Assembly: GCA_002354135.1 (NCBI GenBank) | Contig: DEKZ01000184.1 | Coordinates: 1 to 12,073 of the forward strand | Length of the DNA stretch: 12,073 nt | Direction of reading: 5' to 3' | From: Massilia sp. UBA2709 | GTDB taxonomy: Bacteria > Pseudomonadota > Gammaproteobacteria > Burkholderiales > Burkholderiaceae_D | In this document: positions 6,467 to 12,073 of the stretch, piece after piece | Layout: every line of letters starts with the position of its first letter | How positions within the stretch are numbered: the first letter of the stretch is position 1 | Translations under genes and position numbers: made by a program | The notes under the pieces: model-generated | The model's database searches: none | The model's input: the letters and a program-made list of their open reading frames with translations, nothing else | Told to the model about the DNA's origin: nothing

Positions 6467-6790
6467 TCAGCGGGCCAGCTGGTCCAGCTTGTTCTTGACG
6501 TCTTTCCACTCTTCGGCGTCGGGGAGAGCCGGCTTGGTCTTGGTGATCGAAGGCCAGAAGCGCGCCAGGTCGGCATTGAGCTTGATGAATTGCTGCTGGT
6601 CGCCCGGCACGTCTTCTTCAGCATAGATCGCATTGACCGGGCACTCGGCCACGCACACGGCGCAGTCGATGCACTCGTCGGGATCAATCGCGAGGAAATT
6701 CGGGCCTTCCCGGAAACAATCGACCGGGCATACATCGACGCAGTCGGTATACCGGCAGCGGATGCACGATTCGGTGACAACGTGGGTCAT
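6467..6790 (-). CDS. fdxA: Seven-iron ferredoxin FdxA
   Basis: Small electron carrier of 107 residues, matching the Azotobacter ferredoxin I/FdxA family. The cysteine pattern is complete with a one-residue offset from ferredoxin I: C9, C17 and C50 for the [3Fe-4S] cluster, C21, C40, C43 and C46 for the [4Fe-4S] cluster, plus C12 and C25. The C-terminal half after ECPVNAIYAEEDVP is the family's conserved cap helix region (QFIKLNADLA, EWKDVKNKLDQL). The start is fixed by MTHVVTESCIRC at the cluster motif and by AGGA upstream. A promoter candidate lies at 6862-6890. The reductase gene downstream on the same strand is the probable redox partner. Identification is secure; the physiological role is not shown by the sequence. 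Confidence 0.97.
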   Translation of the reverse strand: MTHVVTESCIRCRYTDCVDVCPVDCFREGPNFLAIDPDECIDCAVCVAECPVNAIYAEEDVPGDQQQFIKLNADLARFWPSITKTKPALPDAEEWKDVKNKLDQLAR

Positions 6791-6861
6791 AACAGTCCTA
6801 TCTATGGTGGGGTGCCGCGGCGTCAGCGCAAGGAGGGGCCGCCAACATGGCAAAGCACCGT

Positions 6862-6890
6862 ATTTTAGGGGATTTCCAGTTTTCCTACAA
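6862..6890 (-). promoter_or_regulatory. Candidate fdxA promoter
   Basis: On the minus strand TTGTAG (6885-6890), a 17-base spacer and TAAAAT (6862-6867, five of six bases of the consensus) lie about 70 bases before the fdxA ATG. The -35 box matches only in TTG, so strength is uncertain. Confidence 0.45.
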
Positions 6891-6971
6891 ATTGGGCTTA
6901 GACACAATATACATAAGCAAATGTGTTGTCCGAAGTACGATTTGCCGTGGAAACGATGGGCACGCGCTGTT

Positions 6972-7155
6972 GTAGGGTGGGCACGCCGTGCCCACGCGGA
7001 ACGTGGCGCAGTGTTCGCGCCGTAGGAATCGCTATCGCTGCACTGACGCGACATCTCGATTGATCATCCGGGGCGCCAACTTGTTTCGTATATTGCGGTG
7101 CTGAACTGGCCAATACCGCTCATGCTTCCGCGTGGGCACGGCGTGCCCACCCTAC
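6972..7155. repeat. REP/MITE-like element with perfect 30-base inverted ends
   Basis: Positions 6972-7001 and 7126-7155 are exact reverse complements over 30 bases. Each arm is itself a near-perfect hairpin with core GTGGGCACGCCGTGCCCAC (8-base arms, 3-base loop), preceded by GTAGG and followed by GCGGAA. The 124-base interior shows no convincing ORF. The core resembles a widespread dispersed palindromic repeat (GTAGGGTGGGCACG... type) known from many proteobacteria; that is recall, not a search. No target-site duplication is visible at the outer edges. It fills most of the 428-base gap between fdxA and the M13 gene, along with the fdxA promoter on one side and the M13 terminator on the other. 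Confidence 0.8.
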
Positions 7156-7170
7156 GATGCTCGCAACATG

Positions 7171-7198
7171 AAAAAAGGAGCGCCGCAGCGCTCCTTTT
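7171..7198 (-). terminator. Terminator after the M13 peptidase gene
   Basis: An 11-base-pair stem AAAAGGAGCGC/GCGCTCCTTTT (7173-7183 with 7188-7198) and loop CGCA, with six T on the minus strand after the GC part. It lies 20 bases past the stop codon. Confidence 0.88.
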
Positions 7199-7218
7199 GC
7201 ATCAGCCGATCGGCCGGC

Positions 7219-9285
7219 TTACCAGAAGATGACCCGCTCTTCCGGCTTCAGGTACATCTTGTCGCCCGGCTTCACGTCGAAGGCTTCGTAATAGCCCGGG
7301 TGGTTGCGCAGGCTGCCGTTGACGCGGAATTCCGACGGCGAGTGCGGGTCCGACTTGACCTGGGCGATCAGGGCGGCGTCGCGCGCCTTGCCGCGGCGCG
7401 CCTGGGCCAGGCCCATGAACAGGCGCTGCTCGGCGGTGAAGCCGTCGATCACCGGGGCCGGCTTGCCCTTCAAGGAGATCTTGTAGGCGCGGCTGGCCAT
7501 GATGGCGCCGGCGTTGTCGGCGATGTTTTCGCCCAGCGTCAGCTCGCCGTTCAGGTGGTAGCCCTGCACCGGGCTGTAGCCGGCGTACTGGGCCACCAGC
7601 ACCTTGCCGCGCGCCGCGAATTTTTCTGCGTCTTCCTTCGTCCACCAGTTGCGCAGGTTGCCGTCGCCGTCGAACTGCGAACCCTTGTCGTCGAAAGCGT
7701 GGCTGATCTCGTGGCCGATCGAGATGCCGACCGCGCCGTAGTTGACCGCCGGCTCGGCGTTGGCGTCGTACAGCGGATACTGCAGGCGCGCCGCCGGGAA
7801 CACGACTTCGTTCATGCTCGGGCTGTAGTAGGCGTTGACGGTCTGCGGGCTCATGCTCCAGGCCTGGCGGTCGACTGGTTTACCCAGCTTGTTGATGCCG
7901 TACTCGTGGCCGAATTCGCGCGAACGCATCACGTTGCCGACCAGGTCGCCGCGCTCGATCTTCAGGGACGAGTAATCGCGCCACTTCTCCGGGTAGCCGA
8001 TCTTCGCGTTCATCTTCGACAGCTTGATCTGGGCCTGCTTCTTGGTTTCCTCGCTCATCCAGTCCAGGGTCTGGATGCCTTCCTTGAAGGCGGTGACGAA
8101 GTTCTTCACCATCTCCTCGACTTGCGCCTTGCGCTCGGCCGGGAAGTGGCGCTCGACATAGACCTTGCCCACCACTTCGCTCAGGTCGCGGTTGACCTGG
8201 GCGATCGCGCGCTTCTCGAGCGGACGGTTTTCCTTGGCGCCCGACAGCACGCCGCCACGGAAGGCGAAGTTCTCGTCGACGAAGGGCTGGGACAGGTAGG
8301 GCGCGTAGCTGCTCAGCAGGTGGAAGGTGAAGTAGGACTTCCAGGTCTCGACCGGCGTGGCGGCGATGATCTTGTCCAGGCCGGCCAGGTAGCTCGGCTG
8401 GCCGACGATCAGCGAATCGACCTTGCCGGCCACGCCGACATCCTTCATCCAGGTGGTCCAGTCGAAGCCCGGCATCAGGTCCTTCAGCTGGGCGAAGCTC
8501 ATCTTGTTGTAGCGCTTGACCGGGTCCCGGTTCTCGACGGCGCTCCACTGCACCTTGGCGATCGCGGTTTCCAGCGCCAGGATGTTGGCGGCTTGCGCCG
8601 CGGCGTCCTGGTGGCCGGCCAGGGTCAGCATCTTTTCGATGTGGGCCTGGTACTTGGCGCGGAAGTCCTTCATGCGCGCCTCGTCGGCCAGGTAATAGTC
8701 GCGGTTCGGCAGGCCGAGGCCCGACTGGCCGACGCTGACGACGTAGCGGGTCGAATCCTTGCTGTCCTGCCCCACGTACATGCCGAGCGGCGCTTCGCCG
8801 CCGATGCGCTCCAGGTGGGCCGACAGCGCCGCGATGCCGCGCTTGTCCTTCAGCGCGGCGATGCGCGCGAACTCGGCCTTCAACGGGGCCAGGCCGAGCG
8901 CGTTGCGGCGCGCCTCGTCGATGTAGCTGGCGTAGTAGTCGCCCATCTTCTGCGCGCTCGAACCCTTGGCGGCCTGCTTGTCGGCGGCGGCCTGCTCGAT
9001 GATCGCGCGGATCTGGTTCTCGACGTTTTCCTGGGCCACGCTGAAGGCGCTCCAGCTCGAACGGTCCGACGGAATCTCGACGTCCTGCAGCCACTTGCCC
9101 TGGCTGTAGCGGAAGAAGTCGTCCTGTGCGCGCACGGCCGGGTCCATCGCCGCCTTGTCGACGCCCGATACCGCATTGGCCGCGGCCGTCGATGCTGCAG
9201 CAGTTGCCGCTTCGCCGTGTGCGCCGGCATGGGTGGCGACGGCAAACAGCCCCGCGATCAAGGTGCTGCACAGGGTACGCTTCAT
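7219..9285 (-). CDS. Exported M13 family zinc metallopeptidase (neprilysin-like)
   Basis: Zinc endopeptidase of the neprilysin/PepO family, expected to cut oligopeptides in the periplasm. The 688-residue product starts with a signal peptide (MKRTLCSTLIAGLFAVATHAGA) and an Ala-rich linker, then the long N-terminal M13 domain. The catalytic part contains NAYYSPSMNEVVFPAARLQ (484-502), the zinc motif HEISH (525-529) and ENIAD (E586 third zinc ligand, D590). It ends in YLKPEERVIFW, close to the family's usual tryptophan C-terminus. All key residues are present. I chose the ATG at 9285 for its GGAGAG ribosome binding site and signal peptide; the in-frame ATG at 9384 would add 33 residues that mask the signal. 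The gene diverges from an AraC-type regulator. Confidence 0.95.
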   Translation of the reverse strand: MKRTLCSTLIAGLFAVATHAGAHGEAATAAASTAAANAVSGVDKAAMDPAVRAQDDFFRYSQGKWLQDVEIPSDRSSWSAFSVAQENVENQIRAIIEQAAADKQAAKGSSAQKMGDYYASYIDEARRNALGLAPLKAEFARIAALKDKRGIAALSAHLERIGGEAPLGMYVGQDSKDSTRYVVSVGQSGLGLPNRDYYLADEARMKDFRAKYQAHIEKMLTLAGHQDAAAQAANILALETAIAKVQWSAVENRDPVKRYNKMSFAQLKDLMPGFDWTTWMKDVGVAGKVDSLIVGQPSYLAGLDKIIAATPVETWKSYFTFHLLSSYAPYLSQPFVDENFAFRGGVLSGAKENRPLEKRAIAQVNRDLSEVVGKVYVERHFPAERKAQVEEMVKNFVTAFKEGIQTLDWMSEETKKQAQIKLSKMNAKIGYPEKWRDYSSLKIERGDLVGNVMRSREFGHEYGINKLGKPVDRQAWSMSPQTVNAYYSPSMNEVVFPAARLQYPLYDANAEPAVNYGAVGISIGHEISHAFDDKGSQFDGDGNLRNWWTKEDAEKFAARGKVLVAQYAGYSPVQGYHLNGELTLGENIADNAGAIMASRAYKISLKGKPAPVIDGFTAEQRLFMGLAQARRGKARDAALIAQVKSDPHSPSEFRVNGSLRNHPGYYEAFDVKPGDKMYLKPEERVIFW

Positions 9286-9667
9286 GTTTCTCTCCGTTAT
9301 AGGATTTGTTGGGAACCGGAAGATGCTAATCGATAAACGCGACAGTTGCCAAGCATAAAAGCCGGGCGCGCCAGGCCTGTGCATTTTTGATACGCCCTGT
9401 ACGTACGGGCGCTATGCGATATCGCGGGCGCCGGCGCCAGCATGCCGCCGCGGCCGGACCGGCACTGCTCCGGACGCGCTGTCGTATCGGATACAACGCC
9501 CGGCGCGGCCCCGGCCCCGATATTTCGCCATTGCATGATTTCTAAGCCATAATGACTGCAACTTCGTCACCGTTCGTCTCGATGCCGCGCCCCTGCCCCA
9601 GCCACCTGCCCGACCGCGCTTCCAAGGCGCCAACAGCCTGTCCGCCTGGCGGTGCAAAGGCACGCCG
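9286..9667. other. Divergent intergenic region between the M13 and AraC-type genes
   Basis: No gene is supported in these 382 bases. They should contain both divergent promoters. A weak plus-strand candidate for the regulator gene is TCGCCA (9525-9530), 17 bases, CATAAT (9548-9553). On the M13 side I found no convincing promoter pair. A cluster of palindromes sits near the middle (9393-9438). Confidence 0.6.
9393..9438. promoter_or_regulatory. Cluster of three palindromes, possible operators
   Basis: Three symmetric sequences lie almost end to end: CGCCC-T-GTACGTAC-GGGCG (9393-9411, one unpaired base), GCGATATCGC (9416-9425, perfect) and GGCGCCGGCGCC (9427-9438, perfect). They lie about 110-150 bases before the M13 ATG and about 230 before the regulator ATG. 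Binding by the adjacent AraC-type protein is possible, though AraC proteins more often use direct repeats. The GC-rich third palindrome may be chance. Confidence 0.3.
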
Positions 9668-10591
9668 ATGAAGGCGCCGCCGCGCATATCGCGTGCATCG
9701 CGCCTGTACGAAGTAATGGACCTGATGCTCGATTCGGTCGGCGATCCGCTGGCGCTGAAGAACCTGGCCGCCTCGGCCAGTTACTCGTCCTTCCACTTCG
9801 ACCGCATCTTCCGCGAGCTGACCGGCTTCTCGGCCGTCGAATACCAGCGCAAGCGCCGCCTGCGCCGTGCCGCCCATTTGCTGCGCCACGAGCCCGACGT
9901 GCCGGTGCTGCACATCGCCCAGGACTGCGGCTTCCCGTCGAACGCGGCCTTCGCCAAGGCCTTCAAGCAGCAGTTCGCGATGTCGGCCAAGGCCTGGCGC
10001 GAAGGCGGCTGGCGCACCTACATGGACCAGCAGGTCGGGCGCGAGAGCGACGTCAGCTTCTTTGTCGCCGAACCCGACAATCTCGACGTGATCCTGGCGC
10101 CCTACTGCCCGCCCGAACCGGGCAGCGTGGCTGCGCGCATCCGCGTCCAGACCCTGCCGGCGGTCACCCTGCGCTACCAGCGCTTCTTCGGCCAGTCCGG
10201 CGCGGCGCTCTCGATCGCCTGCAACAATTTTATTTGCGAGCGCGAGAGCCTGGGCGCGGTGACCCGCACCACCGCCTGGTATGGCGTATTCGACGAGGAC
10301 CCGGGTTTTACCGGCGAGCGCGAATACTGCTACGACTTCGGCTATGCCGGCGAAGTCACGTCCAATGCGGCGCCCGACCCGGCGCTCGGCATGCGCGTGC
10401 TGCCGGCCGGCACCTACGGCGTGCTCGACTTCCACGGCGAGTGGCCGCGTTTCCGCTCGATGTACGAAGACTGGCTCGACAGGCAGGCCTTCTGGCGGCT
10501 GGACAGTACGCGGCCGCATATCCAGAAAGTGGCGCGCGATGCGAACGGCACGTGGCAGGGCTGGCTGGCCTTGCCGGTCAAGAAGCGGTAG
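9668..10591 (+). CDS. AraC-family regulator with GyrI-like effector domain
   Basis: Transcription factor of 307 residues. Residues 12-112 form an AraC/XylS DNA-binding domain with two helix-turn-helix units: LKNLAASASYSSFHFDRIF (30-48), then VPVLHIAQDCGFPSNAAFAK (78-97) followed by AFKQQFAMSAKAWR. Residues 158-305 resemble the GyrI/SbmC-type small-molecule-binding fold: IRVQTLPAVTLRYQRFFG at its start and MRVLPAGTYGVLDFHGEW near its end. This order (DNA-binding domain first) is typical of the Rob/SoxS-like GyrI fusions, and the ligand is unknown. The start is supported by AAAGG seven bases upstream. The neighbouring divergent M13 gene is a possible target by position only. Confidence 0.9.
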   Translation: MKAPPRISRASRLYEVMDLMLDSVGDPLALKNLAASASYSSFHFDRIFRELTGFSAVEYQRKRRLRRAAHLLRHEPDVPVLHIAQDCGFPSNAAFAKAFKQQFAMSAKAWREGGWRTYMDQQVGRESDVSFFVAEPDNLDVILAPYCPPEPGSVAARIRVQTLPAVTLRYQRFFGQSGAALSIACNNFICERESLGAVTRTTAWYGVFDEDPGFTGEREYCYDFGYAGEVTSNAAPDPALGMRVLPAGTYGVLDFHGEWPRFRSMYEDWLDRQAFWRLDSTRPHIQKVARDANGTWQGWLALPVKKR

Positions 10592-10946
10592 GGACTGGCG
10601 AATCTCGCGGCCTGCTTCTTCTTGCTCATACGCTTTTCCTCATCAGAAAGCTGGCTGGCTCGGCCAGTACTGCCTGCATCCAAGAGGCGTCAATGATTGC
10701 GCCAGCTCGCCGTGGAGGCGCGCGATTGTGTCGACAATCCTCTTCGAGGGACACCGATTCCGGCCGCGAAACCGGATGAACAAGTCTTGGTTGTCGCTGA
10801 AAAATTTCCCAGGACAGCAGTGAATGCGCAGTGCCAGTCATGCAGCGGTTGGCGGGTCAAGCGCCGTGACGCGCCAGCCGATGACGACGCAGGCCATGCA
10901 GGCCGGCGTCCCGTTCGGCGCACACCTTTCTCCAAGGAGATTTCCC
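10592..10946. other. Gene-poor interval
   Basis: I see no supported gene in these 355 bases. The stretch is less GC-biased than the surrounding coding sequence. It contains a small hairpin GATTGT-GTCG-ACAATC (10724-10739) and, at its right end, the ribosome binding site AAGGAGA (10934-10940) of the HAF-repeat gene. Short ORFs on both strands have no recognisable domain. No promoter pair for the downstream gene stood out. Confidence 0.5.
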
Positions 10947-12073
10947 ATGTATATGCATCAGCGCATGTCCCTGGTCCTGATGTCGTTCGCCGTCGCCGGC
11001 GCGGCCTGGGCCCATCCCGAGTACAAGGTCACGGTGGTCGGCCCGGCCGGCAGCGTGGCCACCGACATCAACGAGGCCGGCGTGGTGGTCGGCAACTATC
11101 CGGTCAGCACGGGCGTCACCCACGCTTTCCTCAACCGCGGCAGGGGCCTGGTCGACCTGGGCACCTTGAAGGGCAGGTCGAGCAACGCCGTCGCCATCAA
11201 CGACAGGGGCCAGGTGCTGGGCCACTGGACCACCCGCGGCGGCCAGGTGCGCGGCTACATCTATGACAAAGGCAAGCTGCGCGATATCGGGACGATCGGC
11301 GGCAGGGCGACCACCTGGACCGACATCAACAATGCCGGCTATATCAGCGTCTACGCTGCCGATCCCGTGCTCCCGGATGGCACGCTTGGCGGCAACACCA
11401 GCTACCTGCGCGCGCCGAACGGCACGCTGACCCAGCTGGCCGATCTGCCACCTTTCAATCCGGAATTTCCGCCGCTCACCGAGGCCCGCGCGCTCAACAA
11501 CAGGAACCAGATCACCGGCGGCTCCGGACCGGCGGAGCCCATCGACTTCTTCCTGCGCGGCTTCATCTGGACCAGGGGCCAGACCCGTGACATTGGTGAC
11601 CTCGGTCTGCGAGTCCCTGTCAATCCCGAGGCGATCAACGACCGTGGCCAGGTGACCGGCAGTGCCGAGGTATCTGCCGGCCGGGCTGCCTTCATCTACT
11701 ACCGCGGCCGCATCGTATCCATCGACTCATCGCGGAACCCCTTCAGCGGCGGCACCGGCATCAACAACCGCGGGCACGTGGTCGGCTTCGGCTTTCCGTC
11801 GGGTGCGGGGAGCGGCTTCATCTGGCGCGGCAGGCGGATGGAGAACCTGAACGCGCTGATCGACCCCAGGCAGGGCTGGAACATCACCGCTCCGCAAGCG
11901 ATCAACGACGCGGGACAGATCGCCGCGATCGGCTTCCGCAACGGGCGGTCCTATGCGGTGCGGCTCGACCTGATCAGGCCGTATGCGAATGCGGTGCCGG
12001 CGGCCGAGTCGGACGAGGAAGCATCGGTCGAGCCGGCGTTGTCGGCCGAGGCGGCGGCGGCGCGGGCGAAGGC
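10947..12073 (+). CDS. Exported HAF-repeat protein (3' end outside the window)
   Basis: The first 375 residues of an exported repeat protein; the frame is open to the right edge. Residues 1-22 form a signal peptide (MYMHQRMSLVLMSF...AWA, before HPEYK). The body carries at least seven units centred on the motif xINxxGxVxG: DINEAGVVVGN (40), AINDRGQVLGH (83), DINNAGYIS (126), ALNNRNQITGG (182), AINDRGQVTGS (229), GINNRGHVVGF (271) and AINDAGQIAA (318), spaced about 42-56 residues. Alternating segments such as THAFLNRGRGLVDLGTLKG match the HAF extracellular repeat family, thought to form beta-propeller-like folds. After about 345 the sequence turns acidic and alanine-rich (ESDEEASVEPALSAEAAAA). 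The start is fixed by AAGGAGA six bases before the ATG. Function is unknown; a surface or secreted role is inferred. Confidence 0.88.
   Translation, partial: MYMHQRMSLVLMSFAVAGAAWAHPEYKVTVVGPAGSVATDINEAGVVVGNYPVSTGVTHAFLNRGRGLVDLGTLKGRSSNAVAINDRGQVLGHWTTRGGQVRGYIYDKGKLRDIGTIGGRATTWTDINNAGYISVYAADPVLPDGTLGGNTSYLRAPNGTLTQLADLPPFNPEFPPLTEARALNNRNQITGGSGPAEPIDFFLRGFIWTRGQTRDIGDLGLRVPVNPEAINDRGQVTGSAEVSAGRAAFIYYRGRIVSIDSSRNPFSGGTGINNRGHVVGFGFPSGAGSGFIWRGRRMENLNALIDPRQGWNITAPQAINDAGQIAAIGFRNGRSYAVRLDLIRPYANAVPAAESDEEASVEPALSAEAAAARAK

Noticed and set aside
7132..9336. Long plus-strand ORF of about 734 codons opposite the M13 gene
   Set aside because: It is the antisense frame of a GC-rich gene whose minus-strand product has every M13 catalytic motif. 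The plus translation is a Val/Arg/Leu/Ala/His-rich shadow with no domain.
9286..9384. Alternative upstream start for the M13 peptidase at 9384
   Set aside because: It would put 33 residues ahead of a clear signal peptide, and the ATG at 9285 has its own well-spaced GGAGAG.
10414..10629. Minus-strand ORF of 71 codons starting MSKKKQAARF
   Set aside because: It has a good ribosome binding site, but most of it is antisense to the 3' end of the AraC-type gene and shows no domain. Kept only as an observation.
10724..10739. Hairpin GATTGT-GTCG-ACAATC as a terminator or operator
   Set aside because: The stem has only six base pairs, no T run follows, and no gene end or promoter is placed to use it.
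1..12073. tRNA, rRNA, CRISPR array, riboswitch, prophage or toxin-antitoxin system
   Set aside because: I saw no T-loop-like tRNA sequence, no regularly spaced direct repeats and no phage, Cas or toxin-antitoxin-like proteins. The repeats present are protein-coding or a single inverted pair.

Overview
The window looks like a chromosomal segment of a high-GC betaproteobacterium, most likely Oxalobacteraceae (Massilia/Telluria-like). This rests on the GC-rich coding bias, the gene families present (intracellular PHA depolymerase, seven-iron ferredoxin beside a thioredoxin-reductase-like ferredoxin-NADP reductase, RnfB-type ferredoxin joined to nth) and their housekeeping character. The genus is inferred, not proven. 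I see no rRNA, tRNA, CRISPR array, prophage or intact insertion sequence.

Layout. Positions 46-1442 (minus) hold rsxB then nth, overlapping by 4 bases. Diverging from them, positions 1599-2268 (plus) hold an exported RcnB-like protein with an arginine-rich repeat tract and a small charged ORF with a strong ribosome binding site. A bidirectional terminator at 2301-2330 separates these from a convergent two-gene lipoprotein operon (2368-3607, minus). Next come phaZ (3771-5006, minus), the ferredoxin-NADP reductase (5240-6337, minus) and fdxA (6467-6790, minus). phaZ, the reductase and the downstream M13 gene are each followed by a hairpin terminator. Between fdxA and the M13 peptidase gene (7219-9285, minus) lies a 184-base element bounded by perfect 30-base inverted repeats. 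Diverging from the M13 gene is an AraC/GyrI-type regulator (9668-10591, plus). After a gene-poor 355-base interval, a HAF-repeat exported protein starts at 10947 and runs off the right edge.

How the genes fit together. Three genes concern low-potential electron transfer (rsxB, fdxA, the reductase), and nth itself carries a [4Fe-4S] cluster. The reductase and FdxA are a natural partner pair. PhaZ mobilises stored polyhydroxyalkanoate. The RcnB-like protein, the lipoproteins, the M13 peptidase and the HAF protein are envelope or exported proteins.

I found no clear new multi-gene system. The items most worth a second look are the inverted-repeat element, the stand-alone RsxB without a membrane anchor, the small ORF after the RcnB-like gene, the two-lipoprotein operon and the palindrome cluster between the M13 gene and the AraC-type gene.
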